DNA of 64,000 bases from Desulfobacterales bacterium (GCA_030834695.1 JAUQXK010000100.1:16387-80386); one strand, 5' to 3'. Counted from the stretch's first letter, positions 35,128-44,818 are shown. Program-made: numbers and translations. The notes: generated by a model from the letters alone, not told the origin.

Positions 35128-36416
35128 TGCTGGACCTCATCGTCCGCAACGCCAACCTGCCGGATGGCCGGCGGGGCCACGACATCGCGGTCCAGGACGG
35201 CCGCGTAAAGGAATTAGCCCGGGCGATCGGCGCCCGTGCCCGCAAGGAGATCGATGCCGCCGGATGCCTGGTGACGCCGTCCTTCGTGGACAGTCATTTC
35301 CACATGGACTCGGCCTTGAGCTACGGCCGGCCGCGCGTGAACCGCAGCGGCACCCTGCTGGAGGGCATCCAGCTCTGGGGCGAGCTGAAGCCGCAGCTGA
35401 CCGTGGAATCCATCCAGGCGCGCGCCCGCAAGCTGTGCCAATGGGCGATCGCCCGCGGCACGCTCGCCATCCGCAGCCACGTAGACGTGGGCGACCCGCA
35501 GATGCTGGCGGTCCAGGCCCTGCTCGCCATCCGCACGGAGTTCAAACCCTTTCTCGACCTGCAGCTTGTGGCCTTTCCCCAGGACGGCTATTTCCGCCTG
35601 CCGGCCAACCGGGACAACATGGTCCGGGCGCTCGACATGGGGGTCGACGTGGTGGGCGGCATCCCGCACTTCGAGCGCAGCATGGCGGCCGGCGCCGAAT
35701 CGGTGGCGGCCCTGTGCGAGCTCGCTGCGCGGCGCGGCCTGATGGTGGACCTGCACTGCGACGAGAGCGACGACCCCCTGTCGCGCCACATCGAGACGCT
35801 GGCCTTTCAGGCCCAGCGGCTGGGGCTGCAAGGCCGCGTGACCGGATCGCACCTGACCTCCATGCACTCCATGGACAATTACTATGTCAGCAAGCTCATT
35901 CCGCTGATGGCCGAAGCCGGGGTGCACGCGGTCGCCAACCCCCTGATCAACATCACCCTGCAGGGCCGGCACGACACCTACCCCAAGCGCCGGGGCATGA
36001 CCCGGGTAAAAGAGCTGATGCAGGCCGGCGTGAACGTCGCCTTCGGGCACGACTGCGTCATGGATCCCTGGTATCCGCTGGGCTCCCACGACATGCTGGA
36101 AGTGGCGCACATGGGGCTGCACGTGGCGCAGATGACCGGCACGGACGAGATGCAGCGCCTGTTCGACGCCGTCACCCTCAACGGCGCGAGGGCATTGGGG
36201 CTGGAAGGCTACGGGCTGGAGCCGGGGTGCTTCGCCGATCTGGTCGTGCTCCAGGCCGGCGACCCGGTGGAGGCGCTGCGTCTGAAGCCGGCCCGGCTGT
36301 TCGTCATCCGGCGCGGAGAGGTGATCGCCGAAACCGCCGCGGTTGAAAGCCGCCTGAACTTGGGCGGGCAGTGTTTATCCGTCGATTTCCGGCACGAAGG
36401 CGGTTCAGCCGCCTGA
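35127..36416 (+). CDS. codA: Cytosine deaminase-type amidohydrolase
   Basis: 429 residues (E. coli CodA is 427) and colinear with it. Metal ligands: H57 and H59 in DSHFHMD, H210 in VDLHCDESDD with E213, a later TGSHLTSMHS histidine, and D309 in FGHDCVMDPWYPLG. The substrate-handling segments GRHDTYPKRRGMTRVKELM and LQLVAFPQDG also match. It hydrolyses cytosine, or a related pyrimidine or creatinine-like ring, to uracil plus ammonia. AAGGAGGCG precedes the ATG. Last gene of the importer operon; its 3' end overlaps the convergent aminotransferase by 12 bases. Confidence 0.88.
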   Translation: MLDLIVRNANLPDGRRGHDIAVQDGRVKELARAIGARARKEIDAAGCLVTPSFVDSHFHMDSALSYGRPRVNRSGTLLEGIQLWGELKPQLTVESIQARARKLCQWAIARGTLAIRSHVDVGDPQMLAVQALLAIRTEFKPFLDLQLVAFPQDGYFRLPANRDNMVRALDMGVDVVGGIPHFERSMAAGAESVAALCELAARRGLMVDLHCDESDDPLSRHIETLAFQAQRLGLQGRVTGSHLTSMHSMDNYYVSKLIPLMAEAGVHAVANPLINITLQGRHDTYPKRRGMTRVKELMQAGVNVAFGHDCVMDPWYPLGSHDMLEVAHMGLHVAQMTGTDEMQRLFDAVTLNGARALGLEGYGLEPGCFADLVVLQAGDPVEALRLKPARLFVIRRGEVIAETAAVESRLNLGGQCLSVDFRHEGGSAA

Positions 36417-37571
36417 GAGAAAGTCAAGGGCCGCCGCAACCCCGCCTTTTAAGAACGGAATGCCCGCAAGGGAGAGGCCCATCTCGACGCCGCACAGGGT
36501 GCCGGCCAGCATCAAGTCGTTGAAGTCGCCCAAATGCCCGATGCGAAAGACCCGGCCTTTCAACTTCCCCAATCCGGTACCCAGGGCCAGGTCGAATCGT
36601 TCCAGAACGAGCTTCCGGAGCGCATCCGCATCATATCCCTCCGGCATCACCACGGTGGTAAGCGCGGGGCTGTATTCCTCCGGGTTCAGGCAGAGAATCT
36701 CGAGCCCCCACGCCCGGACGGCGCGCCGGGTGGCTTCGGCATGGCGGAGGTGCCGGTTGAAGACATGGTCGAGCCCCTCCTCGATGAGCATCCGCAGGGA
36801 TTCCCGCAGGCCGTAGAGCAGGTTCGTCGCCGGGGTGTAAGGGAAAAAACCCGACCGGTTGTCACGAATCATCGCCTCCCAATCCCAGTAGGACCTGGGC
36901 AGCCGGGCCGATTGGGAGGCGTCCAATGCCTTGCGGCTGATCGCATTCAAGCCGAGCCCCGGCGGCAGCATCAGGCCCTTCTGGGAGCAGCCCACGCCCA
37001 CATCGACGCCCCACTCGTCCTGCCGGTAGTCGATCGAGCCGAGCGAAGAGATCGTATCCACCATAAAGAGAGCCGGATGGCCGGCACGGTCGATCGCTTG
37101 GCGGATGTCGTCCAGGCGGCTGGTCACCCCCGTCGAGGTTTCGTTGTGGACGACAGCCACCGCTTTGATCTTCCGGGCCTTGTCGGCAGCCAGCGTCTCC
37201 TCCACGACCGCGGGGTCGACGCCGCGGCGCCAGTCGCCGGGAATGAAATCGACAACGAGGCCGAGTTTCAGGGCTACGGAGCGCCACAGGGCCGCAAAAT
37301 GGCCGGTCTCAAACATGAGCACCGTATCTCCGGGGGACAGGGTGTTGACCAGGGCGGCTTCCCAGGCCCCGGTCCCGGAGGCGGGATAGACGACCACCGT
37401 GCCGGCTGTCTTGAAAATCTGCTGGAGCCCGTGGAACAGCTCCCGGGCCATTTGGGCAAATTCAGGCCCGCGGTGGTCGATCGTGGCTCGGCTCAGCGCA
37501 CGGAGAACCCGCTCGGGCACGTTGGTCGGCCCGGGAATCTGCAGAAAATGCCGTCCGCTCTTAAAGCCCAT
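36405..37571 (-). CDS. Class V aminotransferase, serine/alanine-glyoxylate type
   Basis: 388 residues. N-terminus FLQIPGPTNVPERVLRALSRATIDHRGPEF is typical of serine-glyoxylate aminotransferase. The PLP pocket has YPASGTGAWEAALVNTLSPGD, the DTISSLGSIDYRQDEWGVDV aspartate and the Schiff-base lysine in GCSQKGLMLPPGLGL. The arginine near RVFRIGHLGDFN binds substrate carboxylate. It makes glycine from glyoxylate using serine or alanine. TTGGAGGTAC precedes the ATG. Independent of the codA operon apart from the 12-base convergent overlap. Confidence 0.9.
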   Translation of the reverse strand: MGFKSGRHFLQIPGPTNVPERVLRALSRATIDHRGPEFAQMARELFHGLQQIFKTAGTVVVYPASGTGAWEAALVNTLSPGDTVLMFETGHFAALWRSVALKLGLVVDFIPGDWRRGVDPAVVEETLAADKARKIKAVAVVHNETSTGVTSRLDDIRQAIDRAGHPALFMVDTISSLGSIDYRQDEWGVDVGVGCSQKGLMLPPGLGLNAISRKALDASQSARLPRSYWDWEAMIRDNRSGFFPYTPATNLLYGLRESLRMLIEEGLDHVFNRHLRHAEATRRAVRAWGLEILCLNPEEYSPALTTVVMPEGYDADALRKLVLERFDLALGTGLGKLKGRVFRIGHLGDFNDLMLAGTLCGVEMGLSLAGIPFLKGGVAAALDFLSGG

Positions 37572-37609
37572 TTTGTACCTCCAAAATAGAATTGTCGTAT
37601 TAGCGTATT

Positions 37610-37632
37610 GGGGACGATGGTGAAAAGTTGAC
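37610..37632 (+). repeat. Left inverted repeat of the transposase element
   Basis: GGGGACGATGGTGAA followed by AAGTTGAC. It is 21 of 23 bases identical to the reverse complement of 38706-38728. The two bracket the REP-associated transposase gene. Confidence 0.85.
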
Positions 37633-37655
37633 TTATCTGCTTTCGGCAGATCCGC

Positions 37656-38675
37656 CTATCCATGCTCCCTGAAGAGGGTGCCCGCCAGCTTTTCTGTCAA
37701 TTCATCCTTACGCCCGCGTTGCAGGAGCTTGCTGACTGCCGAGGGAGACAAATTCAACCGCAGCGAGACTTCTCTGCCACTGATCCCCAAATATTCAATC
37801 GCCAGAAAAGAAATGATCGCCCGCGCACGGGCGATCGTCCTCTGCCTGCCAGAACGGCACACATCGGCCAGGGCCAATCCCAGTTGCTTCGCCACACGCT
37901 CGCTCAGCGTTTCCAGCGTCAGCCCTCTCACGCGCGCCAGGGTCTTCTTTTCATATTGCTCCCGAGCCTGCTCTATCACGGATTGGACAAATTGCCCGCT
38001 GCCCAAAATACGCTCATCTCCCATGATCCGCATCCCGGAGTTGCGCAGCGCTTTTATGGCCGACCAGCCGCCGGAAGACCGGATCAGCCCCCCGCCGACT
38101 AGATCCGGCCTTCGTCCTTGAGCCACACCTTCGGCTACAAAGCGCTCATAGGCTGTGCGTGCCTGTCGAAGCCTGCCGCCAAAAAGGCGTAGGACATAGT
38201 CAGTGTCCTGCCACTCTCGGCCCACTTTGCCCATAAGCGCGCTGTGGCCGCATCGAGAGTAAACTCTGAGCGACTTGACATCCAGGACGGCGCCGGCCCG
38301 CAACGGGTTTAAATGGATGTAACGCACCAACTCGCGCAGATAGACATCTTCCTCACACAGAATGGATTTGTAACGGTTCTGAAACAGCACACCGTGCCGC
38401 CGGTGCCGTCGGTTGAACTGCTGTGCATAGCCAGTCAGGAGCCGGCGCATGAGGGTGCTGATGGGCACACGCCCAGTCCTCATAAGCATGTGCACATGGT
38501 TGCCCATCAGTGCCCATGCCAGGCAGGGGGTAGAGGATTCTATCAGAAGCCGGCTTAAGCGGGCGAAGAAATTTTCGCAGTCGGTATCATCCCGGAAGAT
38601 GGCAGTGCGATCGATCCCTCGCACGATGATATGGTGAAGGGCGCCGGGCGCGTCGATGCGGGCTCTACGGGGCAT
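37656..38675 (-). mobile_element. REP-associated tyrosine transposase (RAYT, Y1 HUH family)
   Basis: 339 residues. The Y1 transposase domain spans about residues 1-150: ARIDAPGALHHIIVRGIDR, the metal-binding HUH pair in MGNHVHMLM, and VRYIHLNPLRAG after the catalytic helix. The C-terminal 60 residues hold a DnaA-like helix-turn-helix (EYLGISGREVSLRLNLSPSAVSKLL), a common RAYT extension. It nicks and joins single-stranded DNA and is associated with short REP hairpins. The gene is intact and is flanked within 25-35 bases by a 23-bp inverted repeat, so it may be a mobile unit. Confidence 0.9.
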
Positions 38676-38705
38676 GATGTTACATTAACAAAGGTATTTT
38701 GATAT

Positions 38706-38728
38706 GTCAATTATTCACCATCGTCCCC
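38706..38728 (-). repeat. Right inverted repeat of the transposase element
   Basis: Its reverse complement reads GGGGACGATGGTGAA then TAATTGAC, matching the left end at 21 of 23 bases. The truncated methylase frame stops directly at its outer edge. Confidence 0.85.
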
Positions 38729-38872
38729 TTATTTGGCTTCTTTGTGAACCGCAATGATGGGGCGGTAATTCTGCTGGATCTGCTTCTCTCGCAGGGAGAG
38801 GGAGGCTATGAAAGGTACATCGAAGCCTTTTTCGATCGACATGCGCAGGTTATAGGTTTTTTCGATGGACAT
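38729..38872 (-). pseudogene. N-terminal fragment of a DNA methylase-like gene cut at the transposase repeat
   Basis: 47 codons on the minus strand. The segment FIASLSLREKQIQQNYRP continuing IIAVHK is the start of a conserved N-terminus I associate with large adenine-specific DNA methylases, where WFARRPG normally follows. Here it ends in KEAK and a stop that abuts the transposase inverted repeat exactly. The start shows a small tandem duplication: MSIEKTYNLR then MSIEKGFDVP. The rest of the gene is not on the other side of the transposase. Confidence 0.5.
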
Positions 38873-38894
38873 GCAATGCAACATGAAAATAGGG

Positions 38895-39881
38895 CTATGA
38901 TGAAGATATCGCGGAGCGGCTGACGACGTGGCAGGCGACCCAGTGGTAGGGGGACAACTCCAGCAGGGGCGGCTCCTCCTTGCTGCAGATGCCCTCCGCA
39001 TACGGGCAGCGGGTGCGGAAGTGGCAGCCGGAGGGCGGGTTGATCGGGCTGGGGACATCGCCCTTCAAGACGATCTGTTTGCGTTCGACGGTCGGGTCCG
39101 GGAGGGGGACGGCGGAGAGCAGGGCTTCGGTGTAGGGGTGCAGCGGCTGGCGGAAAAGCTCCTGGGTCCAGGCCGTTTCGACGATCTTGCCCAGGTACAT
39201 CACGGCCACGCGGCTGGAGATGTGTTTGACGACGCTCAGGTCGTGGGCGATGAAGAGATAGGTCAGTTTGAATTTAGCCTGCAGGTCTTCCAGCAGATTG
39301 ATCACCTGGGCCTGGATGGAGACGTCCAGGGCCGAGACCGGCTCGTCGCACACGATCAGTTTGGGGTTCAGCGCCAGCGCCCGCGCGATGCCGATGCGCT
39401 GACGCTGGCCGCCGGAGAATTCATGCGGGTAGCGGGTGCTGTAAAACGGCTCCATTCCGACGGTCTGGAGCAGGTGCGTGACGCGTTCCTCGATCTCCTT
39501 GCCTCCGGCCGCTCGATGAATCAGCAGCGGCTCGCCGATGATTTCGCCGATGGTCATGCGCGGGTTGAGCGAAGCGTAAGGGTCCTGGAAGATGATCTGC
39601 ATGTTCCGACGCAGGGCGCGCAGCTCGGCGCCGGTGACGGGGGCGATGTCCCGGCCCTCGAATAGGATCTCGCCGGCCGTGGGTTCGAGCAGCTTGACGA
39701 TCAAACGACCGGCCGTTGTCTTGCCGCAGCCGGATTCACCCACCAGCCCCAGGATCTCACCCTTGGCGATCGAAAAGCTGATGCCGTCGACGGCTTGCAC
39801 CTGTCCGGCAACCCGGGACAGGATGCCCTTGCGGATCGGGAAGTGCTTCTTCAGATTTTTGACTTCGACCAGATTCGGCAT
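38895..39881 (-). CDS. dppF: Oligopeptide/dipeptide ABC transporter ATPase, DppF type
   Basis: 328 residues. Walker [10 protein letters not shown], signature [15 protein letters not shown], Walker [14 protein letters not shown], and the C-terminal oligopeptide domain with [21 protein letters not shown], whose cysteines can hold an iron-sulphur cluster in this family. Start [10 protein letters not shown] is chosen over an upstream TTG. Last gene of the minus-strand operon rpiR-dppABCDF. Confidence 0.92.
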   Translation of the reverse strand: MPNLVEVKNLKKHFPIRKGILSRVAGQVQAVDGISFSIAKGEILGLVGESGCGKTTAGRLIVKLLEPTAGEILFEGRDIAPVTGAELRALRRNMQIIFQDPYASLNPRMTIGEIIGEPLLIHRAAGGKEIEERVTHLLQTVGMEPFYSTRYPHEFSGGQRQRIGIARALALNPKLIVCDEPVSALDVSIQAQVINLLEDLQAKFKLTYLFIAHDLSVVKHISSRVAVMYLGKIVETAWTQELFRQPLHPYTEALLSAVPLPDPTVERKQIVLKGDVPSPINPPSGCHFRTRCPYAEGICSKEEPPLLELSPYHWVACHVVSRSAISSS

Positions 39882-39935
39882 GCAATGCTCTTGCAGAGTC
39901 AATTATTCACCGCCCGCTGCGCTTGAGGCGAACTT

Positions 39936-40937
39936 TCAGCTCTTAGTAAAATGACCCATTCTATCCGGATCATGCATGAAACAGCGTACCCGGTGGCGTT
40001 CCGAAATCGAGATCAGCTGCGGTTCGTCCGTGCGGCAGAAATCCAGGGCATGCTTGCAGCGCGGGTGGAACCGGCAGCCGGGCGGAAACTCCAGGGGGTT
40101 CGGCACCATGCCCGAGACCACCTCCAGGCGGCGCTTCTTGGTGTCCGTCAGGCGAGGGATCGAGTTGTAAAGCGCCTGGGTGTAGGGGTGGGCGGGCGAC
40201 TTGAAGATGGTGACCACGTCCGCGTACTCGACCGCTTTGCCGGCGTAGGCCACGACCACGTCCTCGGCGGTTTCGGCGATCACCCCCAGATCGTGGGTGA
40301 TCATCAGGACGGCCATGCCGATCTCCTGCTTGATGCGCTTGATCAGGGCCAGGATTTGGGCCTGGATGGTGACATCCAGGGCCGTGGTCGGCTCGTCGGC
40401 GATCAGCAGCTTGGGCCGGCAGGACAGCGCCATGGCGATCATGGCGCGCTGGCGCATCCCGCCGGAGAGTTGGTGGGGATACTCGTCCACGCGTTTGGCC
40501 GGGGATGGGATGCCTACCAGGTCGAGCATCTCAATAGCCGTCTGTCGCGCGCGCGACTTATCCACACCCTGGTGCAGCAGGATCGGCTCCATGATCTGGT
40601 CGCCGATGGTGAACACGGGGTTCAAGGAGGTCATGGGCTCCTGGAAGATCATGGAGATTTCGTTGCCGCGGATCTTCTTGATTTCCTCCTTGTTTTTCTT
40701 GAGCAGGTCTTGGCCCTCGAAGATAATCTCGCCGCTGATGATGTTGCCGGGCGGCATCGGGATCAGCTGCAGGATGGAAAGGGCGGAGACGCTTTTGCCG
40801 CAGCCGGATTCGCCGATCATCCCTAGAGTCTTGCCCTTGCGGATGATGAAATCCATGCCGTCAACCGCCTGGGACACGCCCTCGTCCAGGAAGAAGTAGG
40901 TCTTCAAGTTGTTGACTTCCAGCAGGATGTCGCTCAC
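39936..40937 (-). CDS. dppD: Oligopeptide/dipeptide ABC transporter ATPase, DppD type
   Basis: 333 residues. Walker A GESGCGKSV, signature LSGGMRQRAMIAMAL, Walker B LLIADEPTTALDV, and C-terminal FPPGCRFHPRCKHALDFC with the same cysteine spacing. It pairs with DppF. Three bases separate it from dppC upstream. Confidence 0.93.
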   Translation of the reverse strand: MSDILLEVNNLKTYFFLDEGVSQAVDGMDFIIRKGKTLGMIGESGCGKSVSALSILQLIPMPPGNIISGEIIFEGQDLLKKNKEEIKKIRGNEISMIFQEPMTSLNPVFTIGDQIMEPILLHQGVDKSRARQTAIEMLDLVGIPSPAKRVDEYPHQLSGGMRQRAMIAMALSCRPKLLIADEPTTALDVTIQAQILALIKRIKQEIGMAVLMITHDLGVIAETAEDVVVAYAGKAVEYADVVTIFKSPAHPYTQALYNSIPRLTDTKKRRLEVVSGMVPNPLEFPPGCRFHPRCKHALDFCRTDEPQLISISERHRVRCFMHDPDRMGHFTKS

Positions 40938-40940
40938 AGG

Positions 40941-41795
40941 TCAGATGCCCCTCAGGCGCGGGTCGACCATGTCCCGCACCCCGTCGCCCAGCATATTGAA
41001 GGCCAGAATCGTGACGAGGATGCAAAGCCCGGAGTAGACCGAGATCCCCGGCGCATTGATCAGCACATCCACCCCCTCACGGATCATGTTGCCCCAGGTG
41101 GGGGTCGGCGGCTGGACCCCCAGCCCGATGAACGCCAGGTTCGCTTCCAGTCGGATGGCCACGCCCACCCACAGGGTCGCGGCTACCAAAAGTTCGCCGA
41201 AAATGTTGGGGAAGATGTGCTTGAAGATGATCCGCCGGTCGCGGGCGCCGATCGATTGGGCGGCCAGCACGAATTCCCGTTCGCGCATGGAGAGCAGCGC
41301 GCTGTGGGCCATGCGCGCGAACCCCGGGGTCATGACGATGCCGAGGGTGATGACCAGGTTGACCAGGGTGGCGCCGAGCGCGGCCGTGATGGCTACGGCC
41401 AGGATCAGGTCCGGGAAGCTCATCACCACGTCGATGCCGCGCATGATCAGGGTCTCCACCCGGCCGCGGTAGTAGCCCGCGATCATGCCCAGGGCCGTTC
41501 CGGCGATCATCCCGATCAGCACGGAGGCGAACCCGATCACGAGCGAGATGCGGCTGCCCCAGATCAGGCGCGAGAGCACGTCCCGGCCGAAGTCGTCCGT
41601 TCCCAGCCAGTGTTCTTGATTGCCCGGTTCGAGCCGGAAGATCGGGTCCTGGTCCAGCGGGTCGTAGGGCGCAATCCAGGGCGCGAAGATGGCCGTCATA
41701 AAAATCAAGACGGCGATCGCCGCTCCCGCGATGGCCGTGCGGTTCCTGAGAAACGCCAGCCACATGCGCTGGCTCTGGGAGATTTCTTTACGCAT
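40941..41795 (-). CDS. dppC: Dipeptide/oligopeptide ABC permease, DppC type
   Basis: 284 residues, six membrane segments. N-terminal loop PLDQDPIFRLEPGNQEHWLGTDDFGRDVLSRLIWG is the DppC hallmark, and the EAA-type coupling loop is QSIGARDRRIIFKHIFPN. It follows dppB after a 185-base gap that holds an R1 repeat. Confidence 0.93.
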   Translation of the reverse strand: MRKEISQSQRMWLAFLRNRTAIAGAAIAVLIFMTAIFAPWIAPYDPLDQDPIFRLEPGNQEHWLGTDDFGRDVLSRLIWGSRISLVIGFASVLIGMIAGTALGMIAGYYRGRVETLIMRGIDVVMSFPDLILAVAITAALGATLVNLVITLGIVMTPGFARMAHSALLSMREREFVLAAQSIGARDRRIIFKHIFPNIFGELLVAATLWVGVAIRLEANLAFIGLGVQPPTPTWGNMIREGVDVLINAPGISVYSGLCILVTILAFNMLGDGVRDMVDPRLRGI

Positions 41796-41806
41796 GGGGT
41801 AAAGCC

Positions 41807-41978
41807 AAAGGGTCCAAGGGGTCGAGGGGCCAAGGGTTCAAGTGAAAAAAATCAAACCATTCCCTCTCCCAGGCCTCGATCCTTGTTGTTCGAATTAGAT
41901 AAGGACAGATATTCATATTTCTCTTTGGTCTTCCGCCAAGGGCGGCTTACAGACTAACCCTCGAACCCTTGACCCCTA
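41807..41978. repeat. Two-armed intergenic palindrome (family R1)
   Basis: Left arm AAGGGTCCAAGGGGTCGAGG at about 41809-41828, then CCAAGGGTTCAAG. Right arm AACCCTCGAACCCTTGACCC at 41956-41975. The arms are imperfect reverse complements around an AT-rich centre, between dppB and dppC. Confidence 0.65.
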
Positions 41979-41980
41979 AT

Positions 41981-42922
41981 TTAGTTGTACTTGATCCGCG
42001 GGTCCACCAGCCCATACGCCAGTTCCGTGATCAGGTTGAACGCCACCACCAGAAAGGCATAGAAAACCATCACCGACTGCAGGGTCGTGTAATCGCGCTG
42101 CTTGATGGCCCCGACCAGAAGTTTGCCGAGGCCCGGCCGGGAGAAAACGATCTCCACCATCACCGAGGAGCCGATCAGAACGACCACGTAAAGTCCGCCC
42201 AGGGCGACGATGGGGATCAGGGCGTTGCGCAGCACGTGCTTGTAGAGAATCTTGCGGTCGGAAAGGCCTTTTGAGTGCGCGGTGCGGACGTAATCCTCGC
42301 GCATGATGTCCAGGATCGATGAGCGGGTCATGCGCGTGACGTAGGCCGTCATCATCATGCCGAGGGCCAGCGCCGGAAGCGCCACGTGCGTCAGGTTGTC
42401 TTCCAGGTCCCAAAATTCTCCGCCCCCCACCACGGGGAAGATTCTCAATTTTACGGAAAACACCAGGATCAAAAGAATCCCCAAGTAAAAGGCCGGCACC
42501 GAAAGCCCCAAGAGAGAAAACACGCGGTTGAAATAGTCCACGAAGCTGTTGCGCCGCACGGCGGCCGAGATGCCCAGGGGGATGCCGAACAGGTAGCCTA
42601 AAAAGACCGCTAGAAACGTCAGCTCCAGGGTGAAGGGGACGACACTGGCGATCTGGGCGGCCACCGGAAAGCCGCTGATGATGGAGGTCCCCAGGTCTCC
42701 CCGGCAGAGGCTTCCCAGAAACTTCAAATACTGCAGCCAGAGGGGATCGTTCAGGCCCATCTTGGCGCGCAGGGCGTCAACGGCTTCCTTGCTGGCCTGG
42801 TCGCCTAAAGCCGCCACCGCCGGATCGCCCGGCAGGACCCGCACCACCACGAATACCAGGGTGAGCACGACCAGCAGGATGGGGACGCTGATCAGAATCC
42901 GGCGCATGGCGTATTGGAACAT
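41981..42922 (-). CDS. dppB: Dipeptide/oligopeptide ABC permease, DppB type
   Basis: 313 residues, six membrane segments. N-terminus MFQYAMRRILISVPILLVVLTLVFVVVRVLPGDPA is the DppB signature, and the coupling loop is RTAHSKGLSDRKILYKHVLRN. It forms the channel with DppC. Confidence 0.93.
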   Translation of the reverse strand: MFQYAMRRILISVPILLVVLTLVFVVVRVLPGDPAVAALGDQASKEAVDALRAKMGLNDPLWLQYLKFLGSLCRGDLGTSIISGFPVAAQIASVVPFTLELTFLAVFLGYLFGIPLGISAAVRRNSFVDYFNRVFSLLGLSVPAFYLGILLILVFSVKLRIFPVVGGGEFWDLEDNLTHVALPALALGMMMTAYVTRMTRSSILDIMREDYVRTAHSKGLSDRKILYKHVLRNALIPIVALGGLYVVVLIGSSVMVEIVFSRPGLGKLLVGAIKQRDYTTLQSVMVFYAFLVVAFNLITELAYGLVDPRIKYN

Positions 42923-43000
42923 GGGCGGCTATCCGAATAGATCCATATTAGGGCGGCGCCGAACGTGCGCTTGAACCGCTATTCCCAGGAAAGCGCGGCT

Positions 43001-43091
43001 CAAGGATTCAGAGTTCAGGGTTCAAGCGCGGAGGGCTTTGACGCAGCCCTCAGACCCCCTGAACCCCGAACCCTGGGCACCTTGGACCCTT
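43001..43091. repeat. Two-armed intergenic palindrome (family R1)
   Basis: Left arm CAAGGATTCAGAGTTCAGGG; right arm CCCTGAACCCCGAACCCTGG followed by CACCTTGGACCC. An additional internal hairpin GAGGGCTTTGACGCAGCCCTC. Lies between dppA and dppB. Confidence 0.65.
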
Positions 43092-43093
43092 CC

Positions 43094-44740
43094 TTATTTA
43101 TGCGCCAGAATCTTGGTCTTCTCCGTGATCTGCGGCGAATAGGTCTGCCAGGACCATTCCAGCGGATACCCCAGGTCGACGTAGGACTTCTGGGGGAAGG
43201 TGTACTTCAGCCGGATGACGGGGACCGCCACCACGTCCTTCAGGATCTGGATCTGGGCCTCCTTCCACAGGGCTTCCTGCTTCGCGGCGTTGAGCTCCAG
43301 GCGAGCCTGTTCGATCAGCGGATCGACCGAGTCAACCTTGCCGTCGCCGTTGGCATCCACGAGCCCGTAGTGTGAAAAATTGGTGATGGGCTTCTTGCCT
43401 TTCTGGACAACGGAGTCGGAATGATAGAACTGGGTCAAGAAGACATCTTCGTTCGGCCGCCAGGAGGCGTAGTAGACGATGGGGCTCGCGTTCTCGCGGA
43501 TCTTGCTGTGGAACGAGGCGTGGTCCACCACCTTGAGCTGCATGTCGATGCCGGCCTTGCGCACCAGGGCCTGGATCGCCACCATCGGCTTCTGGTAGCT
43601 GCTGGACATCTCGCTGATGATCACCTCGGTCTTGAAGCCGTTCGGAAATCCGGCCTCGGCGAGCAGCTTCTTGGCCAACTCGATGTTGTTGTCAAAGACC
43701 AGGCCGGCCTTGAGCGCCTCGTCCTTGGTCAGGGCGCCCAGCGCGGGGGGGGAAAGCGCCGGGGAATAGATCGGTACTGCCAGGCTCTTGCCCATGAAGT
43801 TGGCGATGACGTCTCTTGAAAGCGCGTAGGAGAAGGCCTTGCGGACCCGCAGGTCGTTGAAGGGCGGGATGCTCATGTTGAAATAGAGCATCTGGGTTTC
43901 GCACGGGCCGAAGGTCGGCGCTTTCACCTCTTTGAAGGTGGAGACCTTTTCGATCCACTTGTCTTCCTTCAACCCTTCGATGATGTGCAGTTCGCCGGTC
44001 TGCAGCCCGAACTCGCGCGAGCTGACATCCGGCATGAAGCGTGCCGTGACTTTCTTTAGAACCGGGGCCCCGCGGAAGTATTTGGGATTGGCGGCGAACA
44101 CCACTTTCTGGCGCGGTTCGTAGGATTCGAACTTGAAGGGACCGGTGCCGACCGGGTTGGTCTTGAACCAATCCTCACCCTTGCTCTCGAGCGCTTTTTT
44201 GGAAACGATGAAGCCGCCCGCGTAGTTGGCGAACTTGGCCAGGAAAAGAGGGTCGGAAATCGGCTTGTCGATGGTAATCTTGACCGTGGCGGGGTCGACC
44301 GCGTCGACGCTGATCCCGCCGTAGTCGCCGGCGTAAGCGGAGGTATCCTTGTTGGCGGCGCGCTTCAACGAGAAAACGACGTCCTCCGAAGTCAGCTCGT
44401 AGCCGTTGGGGTTCCCCGCGTAGGGATGGAAGAAAACCCCCTTGCGCAGCTTGAAGGTCCACGTCTTCTTGTCTGCGGACACGGTCCAGGACTCGGCGAG
44501 GTCCGGTTCTAGTTTGACCTGGTTGCCCGGCGGGTAGCGCACCAGGGCGTTGAACATCATGTCGACGATGGCGCGGTCGGCGGTTGCCGCGGCGCGATGG
44601 GGATCGAGGCTCTTGAGGTCACCGGCATCGAAAGCGATGCTCAATGACTGGTCCTTGGCGGGGTCTGCGGCGCCTGCCAAACCCCAGAGCAGCCCGATCA
44701 TAAAAACGGACACCAACAGTACGTGCGCGAGTCTTTTCAT
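43094..44740 (-). CDS. dppA: Periplasmic solute-binding protein, SBP family 5 (DppA type)
   Basis: 548 residues, usual length. Signal peptide ends near GLAGAADPA. Family-5 segments: LKSLDPHRAAATADRAIVDMMFNALV, LEPDLAESWTVSADKKTWTFKLRKGVFFHPY and NPVGTGPFKFESYEP. AAGGAGGTCGG precedes the ATG. This family binds peptides, but also nickel, opines and other compounds. The location beside a sarcosine/betaine cluster under an RpiR regulator makes a non-peptide ligand possible. Confidence 0.9.
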   Translation of the reverse strand: MKRLAHVLLVSVFMIGLLWGLAGAADPAKDQSLSIAFDAGDLKSLDPHRAAATADRAIVDMMFNALVRYPPGNQVKLEPDLAESWTVSADKKTWTFKLRKGVFFHPYAGNPNGYELTSEDVVFSLKRAANKDTSAYAGDYGGISVDAVDPATVKITIDKPISDPLFLAKFANYAGGFIVSKKALESKGEDWFKTNPVGTGPFKFESYEPRQKVVFAANPKYFRGAPVLKKVTARFMPDVSSREFGLQTGELHIIEGLKEDKWIEKVSTFKEVKAPTFGPCETQMLYFNMSIPPFNDLRVRKAFSYALSRDVIANFMGKSLAVPIYSPALSPPALGALTKDEALKAGLVFDNNIELAKKLLAEAGFPNGFKTEVIISEMSSSYQKPMVAIQALVRKAGIDMQLKVVDHASFHSKIRENASPIVYYASWRPNEDVFLTQFYHSDSVVQKGKKPITNFSHYGLVDANGDGKVDSVDPLIEQARLELNAAKQEALWKEAQIQILKDVVAVPVIRLKYTFPQKSYVDLGYPLEWSWQTYSPQITEKTKILAHK

Positions 44741-44818
44741 GATGCCGACCTCCTTGAAAGCGTTTGGGTTGATTGCGCGGGCGGCCAGGCCAACGGGCAG
44801 ACGGCCCTACCCCACGTG

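Noticed and set aside
34698..36416. A 572-codon frame extending codA upstream
   Set aside because: The first 143 codons are the permease read out of frame; codA starts at 35127 with its own AAGGAG.
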